A stretch of DNA of 64,000 bases. Source: Calvatia gigantea. Its lineage: Eukaryota > Basidiomycota > Agaricomycetes > Agaricales > Lycoperdaceae. The notes below the pieces were generated by a model. That model searched no databases. It saw only the letters and a program-made list of their open reading frames with translations, and was not told the origin of the DNA. Where the stretch lies: the NCBI GenBank assembly GCA_025093985.1, contig JACAAK010000011.1:1364001-1428000 (forward strand). The letters run 5' to 3'. Within the stretch, counting starts at the first letter, position 1, and each line of letters opens with the position of its first letter. The position numbers and the translations under genes were made by a program. Positions 36,941-48,530 of the stretch are shown piece after piece.

Positions 36941-38135
36941 ATGTCGGAAACCGTGATTCGTGAAGTGTGTTCACTTGCCTTCGCCGAGTCCTGAATTCTC
37001 ATACTACCAACAGGTTACTCGTAATATCTGGACCTTCTCTTGGTGAGTGCTTTTTTTTTTTAGTTCGAATCATAATTTTGGCTGATGTAGCCTCCCAGAC
37101 CATTCTCGATGTTTAGAATCATACCTCTTGGTGGACGTTCCACTGCCATCCGGATGAAGGATGGCGGGGTTTGGCCCTTAGCTTCAACCCCCTTGGACAA
37201 AGAAACCAGATATACGCTTGATAATATCGGTCCTGTTCGGTTCGTTGTCCCCAGATATCTCGACCTACCAGGTAAATGACCGTTTCACAGGTTCATCATA
37301 AGCCCAGACGCCGTACATCATCTCTTTCTCACCCAGTACAAGAAAGTATACCCTTCTGCCAAGGTAATTGGGCCCCAGGCCGCACTCCCCCGCTTAGAAG
37401 ACAAGTCGCTTAAATTCGACAGAGGTAAGTTGAGCGCTCAACACAGAATCTGTTCAATTAGCTCACCATTACACAGCGTGGGGGACGGATCCTCCAGATA
37501 CGAAGTATGGATTCGAAGATGACGTGAGTGTTCCGGAGCGCATTGACCCTCCTTCCTAAACCTTAATCTGCTTAAAACTGCCTAGATTAAAGCATGGTGT
37601 GAAAGAAGCTTCCCATAATTCATGGATCTAATGCTCGTCCAGCTATTTTGATGGATTCAAAAACAAAGATATCGCTTTCTTCCACCCAGAATCCAAGACA
37701 CTTATTGAAACCAATCTCCTTATGAAATTTCCTTGAACGAACAAGTCAGTTCGCCTCTTCCTTCCTAACACAGTCCTCTTATGACTCTTCCAGTTTAATT
37801 AAGCCCAAACCAAGAAGCAGCATACCTTCCCAACCCCGTGTCAATCCTTGGTCATGGCTACACCCTTGTGTAACCTGGTCATTAAGGGTCGATAAAGAGT
37901 AAGTTGCGACGCTCTGAGCTCCACCCAATGGGATCCTCATGAAAGTAGGGCCATGAAACGAGACGCCAAGACAGTGGCTTCCTGGGATTTCGAACGCATC
38001 ATTCCCTGTCATGGAGTAAGTATTTGGGTACCATTTATGGTTACATATATATTAACTCGGACCAAGGGTGTGATAGAACAGCGCGGCAAAGAGGCGTGGT
38101 TGAATGTGCATAAATTTTTCCTCCAGGAAAATTGA
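36941..38135 (+). CDS. DUF4336 protein (metallo-beta-lactamase-like fold)
   Basis: About nine small exons. MSETVIRE joins after an intron to VTRNIWTFS, then PPRPFSMFRIIPLGGRSTAIRMKDGGVWPLASTPLD, FIISPDAVHHLFLTQYKKVYPSAKVIGP, AWGTDPPDTKYGFEDD, YFDGFKNKDIAFFHPESKTLIETNLLMKFP, NPWSWLH..., AMKRDAKTVASWDFERIIPCHG and finally GVIEQRGKEAWLNVHKFFLQEN. This order and these segments match fungal DUF4336 proteins, whose activity is unknown. Near 37733 the frame reads KFP then TGA where the family continues LPxNEQ; the AACGAACAA that follows would give NEQ after a one-base correction. One base may be missing, or splicing differs. Confidence 0.75.
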
Positions 38136-39540
38136 CATGTATTTTATCTTTCGCCCATATGTGTGTGTATTATAAGATGGTGTGCTAACATTTTGTCATA
38201 TGTCTATCGTATGTCTATCGATTTCTGGACTGTGAAGCACAACTGTATTGGGGATATTCACTCCGTGTGGTCAGAATTCAGGACCAAGTAGTTGCGTGTC
38301 AGGCCATTCCAGGACGCACACTAAAGCATACTCATGCATTTCTTTCAGGGTCAATGCTTCCGTCCAACATGTTAATGGCACCCGCTTTGGGGCGTTTTGG
38401 CGCCCACCAATGTTCCCCATAATTTCCGAGGAGGACAACAGCCACTCGGACCCACAAGTTAGTAAGTATCGGAGAGAGAAAGGCCTAAGCATCCGGAAGG
38501 GATTCCCCACTAGGCGCTCGCAACTTATCGTGAGGGCTACCCGCTCGTACGGAAGACATGAACACCCACTGTGGGTGAGGTTCGGCCTTTCCGACCTCCG
38601 TCTCAGCGGCAAATTCAAACAAGCCGGGCCCTCACAGATAAGGAATGCAGCAATCCGAGACAGCTTTCTTCGCAGATCTCGCTACCGTGGTGCGTTGGGC
38701 TACCTGGCCGAGATCGCGATGAAGCTTCTTCAGTCACACTGACTAAATTGTTCGCCCTCCTTCTGTCTGAAATTGACATTGAACTTATTCAATCACGAGC
38801 CTCATACTGGGAGTGCCCTATACAGGGGACAATGAAGGAAAGAGCTATGCTAAGAAGAATACATCCTATGTGAGCGGCAGCTTCGTGGTAAAGAGAGTCC
38901 CACATGGAACATGGTGAACAGACTATGGGAAACAAAGTTGAATGGGTGGAAAACCCTTCTTAAAGATCCTTGGCATCACAGGCTGTCCATTAGAAGATAG
39001 GAGGAGAAAGGAAGACAGGGAAGAATAAGACTTTTTGAATCCTTATCACAGAATGCGCGTACCCCATGTTGAAACTAAGATGTAACCACAAGCATGGGGC
39101 TGAAACTGGATTGTACCCCCATTAACACAAACAAATCCAACAAAAAATAAATAAAAAAGGATCCAGTAGAACGTGGAGAGAGAAATGGACGGGAAACCCT
39201 CGGTGGATAGTTGACTCTTGCAGATAAGTACCAAGAGGAAGTCCTAGAGCAGAACGACGGCGAGGCTGGAGCTCACACACCATTGAGGAAGTGTATTAAC
39301 GCAGTTCCTCAGGGATCCTCCTACTCCCGAGACTTATGTGAAACCTCACCCCCTTTGCGAAAGCATGGGTCAGTGTAACTTAAAAGGCCGGTCAGCAGCG
39401 GGCGCTTCAGCGGCCTCGGCAAAAAAAAAAAAGCACCAACCTCGTGGCGAGCACCACCCGGTACCAGAGTCAAAACTATGGCATCATGTAACCATCCTTG
39501 CTTCAGTCAAAACACAAGAAACTTCCATTGTCTATGTACT
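38136..39540. other. 1.4 kb without a recognised gene
   Basis: An open frame at 38248-38742 (+) overlaps one at 38271-38618 (-). Neither resembles a family I know. The DNA around 38870-39200 looks like decayed mobile-element sequence but no terminal repeats or domains are visible. Confidence 0.3.
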
Positions 39541-40800
39541 CTAGTCTAACCAACGTAAAGAGTTACCAGTTGATGAAGTAGAAACCTCAGGATATTCTAT
39601 GGGAACGAACAAAATTAAACAGCGATAAGGTGCCTGGATGCTTCGGAATTGCCAGGTGGTGAGCGATCTGGCGTGTGGAAGACCCATCTGAAAGATGATT
39701 TCATCAATAATCTTATGGGCGCATTGAGGAACACCATACACGTACCTGTCCTTCCAGTTATTAAAATCTGCTTCTGAAATGACTTCTTTCCGTAGATGGC
39801 CGCCCTTGACTGCACTCGAGACTAGTGTCGTGCTCCCCGCCATGCCAGAGTTACTATCTGGCGAACAGCTCACGCTCGCAAATGAAGGTTCTCGCTCATC
39901 CACTACCTCCGGGTATGGTAACGCTGAAAGCAACGCCTCAAAATCTATGGACAGTTTTTCTTTCGCTGCGTAAGCCTGGACGTAGTCCGTCGCCTGTTGG
40001 GCCATTTCGCACCCATATACACATTCGCTTTGTCGCATTTCGTAGAATATCGTGACTTCAGGTGATAGCTTTCGCTGGCTTAGGAGCGCATTGTATAGCT
40101 GTTCCTCGGCGTAGAAGCTGTTGCGGATCTGGAGCACCCGGACGAATTCACCCTTGAGTACAGTCCTGGACTCAGTAACCTGTCCGTCGTTCCAATCAAG
40201 GATGTCCCTTAACATAAGAGTTTCGACACGACTCACCAAATCGTTGGACTCCGTGTTTGGCAAACTACTCAAACTCAACACCGTGTTCAATTCCGGCCGG
40301 AAAGTTTCACTGAGGCCTAACCGTTGGCAATACGCCCGAACCTGGTATTCATCCGGTCGAAGCTGCTCTCGAGAGGATTTGGCTAGGTACTCCGACTTCC
40401 ATTTCCCAATAGTCCTCTTTTCAGAAAATTTCTTGAAATTGTACGTCGGCACTTCAAGGTTTCGAATATTTGCAGGCTCCTCGTGAACGGCCTCTTGAAT
40501 TACGGGATGTAGTGGGTGAAGGAGAATAGGTGAATTTTGAATATCCACAAGCCATTGGTTGATTTTAATCAGGTGGTTGGAAGATAGGTATTTCGACATG
40601 GTGAAGAGTGGGCCCAAGTAGCAATAGTATGGGCCGGGGATTACGAGTTGTAGTAGGGAGGGAGTTGGTTGAGAAAGAGCGTAGAAGGGTTCGACTGTTA
40701 AAAGAACGGCTGGGAAGCGCACAAGCACAATAGTGTGTGCACCAGTAAAAAACGGAAGGCCTCGGGAAGGAACAAATGACGACGGGAGAACAAAAGGCAA
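39541..40800 (-). CDS. hypothetical protein
   Basis: A 419-codon uninterrupted frame, unusual for this intron-rich region. The second ATG (40599; MSKYLSSNHLIKINQWLVDIQ) is a more natural start, because the preceding 67 codons are a run of hydrophobic and Pro-rich residues that could be 5' UTR. The body has regular helical composition (SREQLRPDEYQVRAYCQRLGLSE, VSRVETLMLRDILDWNDGQV, EAL, DEIIFQMG) and no signal or transmembrane segments. I do not recognise a domain. It may be a lineage-specific protein or part of an unknown mobile element. Confidence 0.5.
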   Translation of the reverse strand: MPFVLPSSFVPSRGLPFFTGAHTIVLVRFPAVLLTVEPFYALSQPTPSLLQLVIPGPYYCYLGPLFTMSKYLSSNHLIKINQWLVDIQNSPILLHPLHPVIQEAVHEEPANIRNLEVPTYNFKKFSEKRTIGKWKSEYLAKSSREQLRPDEYQVRAYCQRLGLSETFRPELNTVLSLSSLPNTESNDLVSRVETLMLRDILDWNDGQVTESRTVLKGEFVRVLQIRNSFYAEEQLYNALLSQRKLSPEVTIFYEMRQSECVYGCEMAQQATDYVQAYAAKEKLSIDFEALLSALPYPEVVDEREPSFASVSCSPDSNSGMAGSTTLVSSAVKGGHLRKEVISEADFNNWKDRYVYGVPQCAHKIIDEIIFQMGLPHARSLTTWQFRSIQAPYRCLILFVPIEYPEVSTSSTGNSLRWLD

Positions 40801-43402
40801 GGGAGGAGCGTAAAGCGTTCAACGCTGTTCTCAGTAGAGGTGACACTTGTTATAACAAAGGAAAATGTCTTTATGGGCGTGTAGGCCCCAAGAGCTGTGC
40901 TAATTACGAAGGTAATTGAAAACAGAAATAAATGCGACCCCTTACTTAAACTTAAAGTAGTATCGAGGCCGTAAACTCTCGGATATTGCCCAGAGGCCAG
41001 GGAAGGAGATAGGCTATTCAATTACCATGCGGTATGAAACGCGAGCGTTAATTCAGGTTGCCGTTCGGCTTATGTGAGTTGAACCTCCCATAAGCGGAAA
41101 CAGTAACTTGTGCTTTATTCTCATATCCAAGCTAGGTAGAGCCACTAGCTTAGATAAGAACAAGGGAATAATAACTCGTCCACAATTTCACAATTTCTAG
41201 GTCGTGTTCCACTGGAAGAGGGATATTCACGACGATCAAGGCTTGTCGGAAGCCGGACCTCGGCTCATGGGCGCCAATTACTACCAGACCCGTCACCCAC
41301 CTCCATCGTAACCCGTGGAGTGACCCTCGCTTGGCCCCCCTCCAACAACCCCCAGCACTTACGTTCGTTCGGCCCCCTCGATGCGGACCGTAAGCAATAA
41401 TGACCGAGAACTGCTGAATAAACGTCGTCAAGCTCCAACCCCGTACCGATGCGAACGACACACAACGAATTTGAATAGTGACTGCATTCCTCAGAGACCT
41501 ACGGATCTCCCTCCACATTACCTGTCCGCCCACAACCCCAGGCTGGGAACCCCCCCCCCTCTCCCAGCCACCAGATGCTTTCTGTAGCTGGCGTTGATTT
41601 GAAACGATACAATCCCACGATGATTGAAGGCTCAACCAAACATAAGCTCTGCCAGTCGTCGGGACGCATGAACCAGTTGATCGAAGTTACGGAAAAACTC
41701 CGGATCCCATGAGCTTGAGCCAAACCCTGTCAAACCATCCCCGAAAAAGTGGACAGGCTGGAGGTGCTATTTCCAGCCTTTTCCAACCAAGGCTGCCAAA
41801 CGAACTGGGTTCCTGAAAACCAAATTAGCTATACCACATGAAAGTACATACCCCTCGGAGAGATTCAACGCCCATTTAGCCATTTAGCCTTCATCGAGTG
41901 TCAATCCCCGATATATGACTCCGGCCACAGAACTGTTGGCGTTCCTAACTATTCAAGCTGACATTTATTAAACACACTTTTTATGAAGACCCATAATCGA
42001 CTAACCTCTCGCTTTATTGCTCGTGGGACGCAGCACACCACTCGTACTTATCCTTCTGCTTTCTTTTCCTCGTAACCTCACTTGCGTACTTGTTGACTGA
42101 ATTATAGGAGGTTCCGCTGGAACTTTACATCTTCCAAAAAACATTCTTCTCGGATTCTCGACTGGTGAGCATGAACCCACACTTACGGCCATCTCTTCGC
42201 AAGGTCCACCTATGGCTAGTGGGCAGTCCACCAAGATCTGGGTCGTGTTCACTCATCCAGGCCCCGATCGAAAGCACATGTCCGCGGAGGGGTCCGGCGA
42301 GTGTGTAGCGGCCACTGGTCGGAGGATTTTGAACCCATCGAGAGTTAGGGTGCGAGACGGCATACCGGTTTGCAGTATATTGGACTTGTACCACGGACTT
42401 TAGTGGAACAAAGGACAGAAAGAAGGGCGAGAGGGATCCGGTCAACCCGGAAGACATCGCGTCCTACAAGAGCACCATTGACCAGCTCCTGATGGACACC
42501 GTTCCCTGCATTGTACTTTTAAAGACTTTGACGAAGCCTCTCCCGTAGGGTTGGCCTGGATCCACTCGATATTGCATCACTTCGACTTACCTCAAGCCAT
42601 GTAAGACCGATATGTTAAATAAGTGGGCCGTAAAATCGTTAATACCCTCGCCCACTTCGCCGAGGTCCGTCCGTAGTTCTTCTTTACCATCTTCGAGTAC
42701 TCTGGACTTAAAATTCGACCTAGATCGGCTCCTATCCGCCCCCGGGGCCCTCAGGAATTAAGTTAGATAATGGCTTGATTTCGCCTGGGTTGTTTTGATG
42801 GTTTGCGCGTTTGAACATTTGGATATTACCCTGAAATCACAATTAACAGAACATGGGTTACATGCATGGTTGCTTGTAGTTTTGGCGTTTTGGCTCCAGG
42901 GAGATCAGGCAACCGTGAAATTAGTATCAAGGGAATTTGTTCCACAGAACCTTGGGTGTGAGGATGGTCATCGCCCCCACCTCCGACAAAGTTCCGAGTT
43001 TATAGATGTACTCTTTGAAATTTCAGTGTTGGATTACACTTGATTGTTGCTCACTCATATGCTGCCAAAGCCTATCGTGATGAGTTCGCAACTCAAGGTG
43101 GACAGATTGCTATCGCTCTCGACTGTTCTTGATACGTTCCTTTCAATGAGAAACCAAGGAGTATGTCATTCAGATTATTCCTCTATATTTTGTCACTGAA
43201 TCGGGCTGATGTCCTGTCCCTGGAACATGCTGGTTCGCTGATCCGGTCACTACCCCGGCCGGCGTCACTGGAAGTAGTGTTGGGGGAAATAGCCCTGGGA
43301 CCTATTTCGCAGGTGAGAATCACGCCTGCCTTCCGGGGGGCTATTTCGCGGGGGTGAATCACAGCTAATTCACAGTAGGTTTGTGCCAGAGGAAATTGCG
43401 GT
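40801..43402. other. long gene-poor stretch
   Basis: Many short frames occur on both strands and none is defensible. Near 42520-42600 a frame FDEASPVGLAWIHSILHHFDLPQAM suggests a decayed coding exon of unknown family. A poly-C run occurs near 41550-41560 and a repeated GCTATTTCGCRGG motif at 43290-43355. Confidence 0.3.
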
Positions 43403-43474
43403 TGTCAAAAAGGGATCGATCCCCTGACTCCCCTGGCGTGAGCACTTACACTACCAACGTAGTCTAATAGACGC
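43403..43474 (-). ncRNA. tRNA-like pol III element (SINE head or tRNA pseudogene)
   Basis: On the minus strand an A-box-like TAGACTACGTTGGTAG is followed about 30 nt later by a B-box-like GGATCGATCCC and, at once, by TTTTT (43407-43411). The segment between, GTAAGTGCTCACGCCAGGGGAGTC, resembles a tRNA middle, but no proper acceptor stem forms and the base before the presumed anticodon is not U. So it is not a working tRNA. Confidence 0.3.
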
Positions 43475-44564
43475 TTATGGCGCGGTGGATGGAGATGATA
43501 CCAGGGGGGGGTGAAAATTCAGCTTGCAAGAGTAGATGAAACACCATTGGGAAACCAAGTGGACATTTCGTTTATCATTCTTACTGAAACGAATCGATAA
43601 CCCAGGCTAGACCCCCCAGCCGTTTGGACACCCTCTGGAAGGTATGATATATCTGCGCTAGTATACGTTGAAGATGAGCCGCTGAAATCTGGGTGTAAAG
43701 GCATATCAAATTCCTATTATGTGCACACCTTGATCCGTTTGTAAACCCTCAAGCTGACATTGATGCCGCCATCGTGTCAGAGTGACAGAAAATGTATCCT
43801 CTGTACGTAACGAGAACGGCATCCCGGCCAAGGAAGCAATTCACGACAAGGACCGCGTTGAGTAATTCAAAGAATACACTCAAGCTCTCCTTGGACTAAG
43901 TCAACACCTACCCGGCAGTGTACTGAGAACAATGCGCTCATCGCACTACACTTGCGTTGGTCTCTTGGACAATTTTGAACGGCTGATGGACATCAAACAC
44001 GCTTTAGCGTAACTTATGTCGACTGCACGACCCAAAAGCGGACTCCAAAATATTCAGCATGATTCTTGAAGGGGGTACGGCTTGCCACTGGCATCGGCAG
44101 GTTTCTAATGAATTTCGATAGTGATATCTGAAGCACGCGTCATAATTCTCGATTGCTCGCCAATCATTATTGATGACATAAAGTGCCATACGAGGCGTAG
44201 GTTAGAAGTGCAAAGAGGATGGTACCAGCGTGTGCGGACCACAAGAAATACAAGGATCTGTGGCTGTTTCACCACCCACTTACCTCCAGGGGCTAAGTTC
44301 ACCTAACCCACGGCTCCCAATGTAGCTGAAACGTGACATTAACTCACCCCGTCTGTTTATCTCTTGTCTATCTCTCTTATCTTAGATAATTAGACAGACA
44401 AGTTTTCGTATATAAGACGGTCGTCTACACCTGTAGTAGACAGATTCTTGAACGGTGATACTTACCCCAGTCACGTCTCATCTTGAGTCTCTCTTGTGCC
44501 ACGACAAGCACCACTCTCGCGCCACACCCAAATCTGTTACAAAATTACCGACATCCTCTCTTAA
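43475..44564. other. gene-poor stretch before the tRNA
   Basis: A possible decayed coding segment near 43790-43990 reads RNENGIPAKEAIHDKDRVE*FKEYTQALLGLSQHLPGS with a stop; family unknown. Nothing else is supported. Confidence 0.3.
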
Positions 44565-44654
44565 GGCAACATGGCCGAGTGGTCTAAGGCGCCAGAATCA
44601 GGTTGATCCATCCTATCTGGTCTTCGGGCGTGGGTTCGAATCCCACTGTTGTCA
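44565..44654 (+). tRNA. tRNA-Leu(CAG) with 12-nt intron
   Basis: The acceptor stem GGCAACA pairs with TGTTGTC (one G-U). The D-arm is GGCCGAGTGGTCTAAGGC, the anticodon stem CCAGA/TCTGG, and the T-arm GTGGGTTCGAATCCCAC. The long variable arm TCTTCGGGCG is typical of Leu. The anticodon CAG lies at 44599-44601, followed by the purine at 44602 and an intron at 44603-44614. Confidence 0.9.
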
Positions 44655-45020
44655 CTCGTCATTCATGTATGACTTGCAGTTTTTGGCTCACGGCGTTGTA
44701 CCTAGCGTTGGTGAAATAACGTCTTGGATTTTTGTAACGTCAAAACTTACAATCCTAGTGGCCCAACTCTCTGTGCAGCAGCAGAAACAATGCTCATGTA
44801 CCGCTTTGTTGACTATCGTCCCGTACCCGTAGTCTCTATCATTGGATGATTTACCCTCACACAAACCGGATTGTTGTACAACTTAAAGAAAAGGCGGGTC
44901 GCAGAGTGTTGCAAAAATAATACGATAATGGAACAGCTATACACAGGGTATCTAACATGGTGTGTCACAGAAAGTGTCCACATTCACCGACGGAAGTTGC
45001 TTCCTGTCTGGGACAACCGT
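44655..45020. other. spacer between tRNA and hydrophobin
   Basis: No gene is supported; this likely includes the hydrophobin 3' UTR. Confidence 0.35.
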
Positions 45021-45469
45021 CTAGAAGTTGAGGTTGATGGGAGTGCAGCCCAAGGCGATGACGGCCACCTGAAAAACAAAGGTTAACGGTGATCACAGCA
45101 TATCTATAATTGAACTCACTGAAGTTGTTGTTAGTGCAGCAGACGGGCTGAGCACTGCAGCTGTTGCCACCAACGCCAATGACGGAGATGGGGTTGCAGG
45201 TAAGGCCGACCTGGGCGGTGAGGTCGCCGAGGCCAATGTTAAGTAAACCGGCCAGCTGTTGGACAACACTGTTGCTAGCACTTTGGACGGAGTTGCCTGA
45301 TGGGAAAACGCAGTTAGCGAGTGTTCTTGGATAGCTATAGCAAGTTGCACGAACAGCACTGGATTTCGCCAACGTTGCACTGGTTGCCGGAATTGATGGG
45401 ACCACCGGGAGCGGCAACAGCGGCGAGAGCAAAGGCGGAGGTAACAAAAAGAGCGACTTTGGAGAACAT
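45021..45469 (-). CDS. class I hydrophobin
   Basis: Small secreted amphipathic protein that coats hyphae and fruit bodies. The signal peptide is MFSKVALFVTSAFALAAVAA. The Cys pattern is C-NVGEIQ-CC-(about 31)-C-NPISVIGVGGNS-C-SAQPV-CC-(about 13)-C, the class I spacing, with a hydrophobic middle (VVQQLAGLLNIGLGDLTAQVGLTC). The first intron (about 45303-45356) starts GTTCGT and restores CCNSVQ. The last exon read as VAVIALGCTPINLNF supplies Cys 8, but splicing from the only good donor (GTGAGT after NNNF) puts this exon in the wrong frame and would replace it by SGRHRLGLHS... So either one indel lies in the last exon or an odd splice is used. Confidence 0.8.
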
Positions 45470-45575
45470 CTCGAGTGAGTTATAAGTAAGGAGAGACTGG
45501 TAGACGGTTTGAGAGAAGACTGGAAGAGCAACGACGATGTAGTTGTGATGAGGGTTGAGACCAGAAGTCAAGAGA

Positions 45576-45583
45576 TTTTATAC
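45576..45583 (-). promoter_or_regulatory. TATA box of the hydrophobin gene
   Basis: TATAAAAT on the minus strand, about 108 bp before the ATG at 45469. Confidence 0.5.
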
Positions 45584-46733
45584 TCGCAAGAAGGCTTCCA
45601 TGATCATCCTGTTTGGAACCTACAAACGTGTCAGGATGACTGGAAGCCGTGGAGTTACGACACAATATTTCGGTATGTTGCGATTGTCGCACAAGTTTAT
45701 GAGTGTTCTGGGCTTATTCCGGGGTGAGATGAGCGGCCACTAGCACCGAAGTAGCGAAGAAGCTGAAGAAACCCGTCAGATTTTCCAGGAGAGCACAACG
45801 TTCTTTGAATTCTACCCCTCTGATAAGAATCATGATTAACTTCGAAGAAATCCACTTGGATGCGCCAATGATAACATCCCTAGCTAAGAACTATCGCCGT
45901 TCAATGTTCAACGATGGTTTGTTAAACACTTGGGCGCTCTCGGTGATATCGACGACTCAACACACTAGTTCAGGAGTTAAGAGTCCATCCCTGGCTCGTT
46001 AGTTGGAGAATTTCATGAGGGTGAAAGGCTTCGCGCCGTCTGAGTCGAAACTTGGAAACCGGCAAATACGATAGCTGTAAAGGGGAATTGGGACCTGAAT
46101 ACCGGGTAGTCTTGTGGCTTGGACTGTTGTTTTTGTTTTTTGTTGTATTGAGTGGCGCTTTCATTCGATATTGTGATAATGATAGATACTTATCGTGGAA
46201 ATTTTTTTGAGGGGACGTCTGTAAAAAGGCCGATTGTCAACTTAACCTGATGTGTGGTTCCACTAGAACCACTGATGATCTCATCTTTCAATCTGAACAT
46301 CGGGTGCTGGAAAAATTTGACACCCGAAGATTATCGTAACTACGGCGGCTGGCGGGCAGTATATAGGTACCAAATATCAATGGGATTAGACATATATTTA
46401 ACCACCGGTTGCAGGCAAAGTCCATAACGAAGAGATTCGGCAAACGACTGGCGATTTGATCTGAGAAATTTATTCCGTTACCCACTTATGTCCGCAACTA
46501 AGGCAGCTAGACGCCGATGTCGCAGTCAGTAATGAAAGGGGGTAAGCTGAAAAAAAAACAGGATGTACATAACGAATGTCTAATGGTGGGAAAGCTATTA
46601 GCGTCGCTGTTGCCTTTCATAAACTGCTTGGCACTCGCCTTCGAGGACACATATTTCGACATCTCTTGTTGAATCGTAAACGAACGACTTCTGTGTTGTT
46701 GACACCCCGGACATTCGAAAACGTCTAGGTCTT

Positions 46734-47893
46734 TCACATCGCCCAAAATGCTAGCATTAACACTTGTTCCATTTTTTCCTGAGCTCTCCTGTTTTTTGGG
46801 GCGTCATTAACACGCCAACGATCATAATGGATATAACACACCTTGCCACGGAGCACCTTCCATATCCAGTCTGCAGTCTGCGTGCCCCACTCCTCTCCTT
46901 CTCCACTCGACAGGGAACAAAACAAGCTAATATGATTATGGCCTTTCCCTACAACTATCTCAATAGGTTCGTTCGAATACCACTCCAGCAAACGACGGTA
47001 CTCCACCCCGGCATTGAGTATCCACTCTGGTTCACCCTCAGCCTCCACCAACAAGAATTTGGGCAAATTTTCTTTGGGGAGCGCGTCGAGTGATGCGAGG
47101 GTAAGGGGCAACACAGCGCGCTCTCTTGCTTTCTCTTCCGTGCCATAGTATGCTGCGAAGTTATCATCTTCACCAGAAGACGGGACGTAACGGAGTGGAC
47201 CGGACATCGGGACGACTGCTTTAATTCTCTCACGAAAGTCGGAATCGACCGGAAGCAAAGTCGGGTGGAACATCAGGGTTGTTACGTGGGCAGCTCCAGC
47301 TGAATGGCCCGCCAAAACTAACGAATTAACATCTGGGTTTGGTGTCGTTTCAGGAAACGAGATTGGATGAGTGGGATACCGCCCATTTCATGGCTTCCAA
47401 GACATCCTCCACCGCTTTGGGGTAATGGAATTCTGGGGCGAGGCGGTAGTCGGGTACGATGGTAATGAACCCCCTGCGCGCGAAGAAAGCTCCAAGGTTA
47501 CTGTAGACGAGGTCGAAAGGAGGTTTCCGGTTGCGAGCTCCGGTTGTAAAGCCACCGCCGTAGATGTAAAATAAGATTGGGGTTTTCTCACTAGGTGAGG
47601 ATTGAGTTGGTGGGTAGTATATGTCGAGCTCAAGGCAGCATTAAGTGGCCTGAGCTATGTATGGGAGAGTTATGACCGAGCTTACACAATGACGATCTGT
47701 TCCACCATACTTAAAGGTTTTTTTCACGATGTCTGTGATCAGTTGTTGGTTTTTCTTTAACAATGGGTGGAAAGCAGTAAGAGCTAACGAAAGCGGATGA
47801 ATATGTGAGCAGGATGCAAATTGGCTGGCACATACTTGGCTCAGCTGTTTCTCCCAAGCTTAGGTGCCCTGGAATTTTTGCAATCTGGTCCAT
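46734..47893 (-). pseudogene. alpha/beta hydrolase gene, copy 1 (frameshifted)
   Basis: Same structure as copy 2 (51941-53073): MDQIAKIPGHLSLGETAEP, then ITDIVKKTFKYGGTDRH, LDIYYPPT, a GGGF oxyanion segment, DYRLAPEFHYPKAVEDVLEAMKW, then GHSAGAAH. One extra base at 47352 (TTTCAGGAAACG against TTTCGGAAACG) stops the frame after SHSSNLVS, before the nucleophile Ser. The rest (46734-47315) stays open in the shifted frame. A one-base lesion with otherwise good codons suggests recent loss. Confidence 0.85.
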
Positions 47894-48530
47894 GCCGAAT
47901 ATCTAAGGCGAGGCAAGTTTGACCAATCCTAAGGTGAGACTCGTGGAAATGAAAATTTATATCCTAGAGGCTGGTCGGCATGGAAAACGAGGGGATACCC
48001 TCGGCTAGTGAGTTTGATATTGCCACAGAGATAATCATGTTTTTGCTGTATGAGGAAGGCAGTTACCCAGCAACTATAATTAGGGCTCCCAAGGTGCATT
48101 TTAATCACTCACAGCGCTCATGAACTGAGAAGTTTCACAATCGCAACATGAATAGAAACATACTGGAAGCAATGTCGGAGATACTGGTGGCGAGTTCAAC
48201 AATTTTGAGATGCAAGGGGCTATCGTGGGTTTGCTTGTAGCACTTTCAACGCTCATACTGCGTAGTCCAGTGCACCTGGCAATGTCGCACTCTTCGCAGA
48301 GAGGCCACAGAACCGACACAACAAGCGTTCACCACAACCCCTAGTTTATTGCTTTGTTGACGTCTTGGTTGGGACGTCAGGAGAGGAGATTGACCGGTAT
48401 ATTAAGTTGTTAAGATAAAGACGACGCGAAGGGGCTATTGCAGATATCTGTCACTACAACACAGGAATAAGTGGTACTAGAGAGGGAGGAAATAAGTCCA
48501 AAGTTAGAGATGACAGAAGCGTCCTCACTT

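Noticed and set aside
38248..38873. Open frame of 164 codons with an overlapping antisense frame
   Set aside because: No recognisable domain; overlap on both strands and lack of introns suggest chance or decayed repeat DNA.
42001..43050. Several 60-110 codon frames as genes
   Set aside because: No start, splice or family support on either strand.
46288..46485. Identical 65-codon minus-strand frame also present at 51469-51666
   Set aside because: It lies inside the near-identical tract, so conservation reflects the tract and not coding; no family resemblance.
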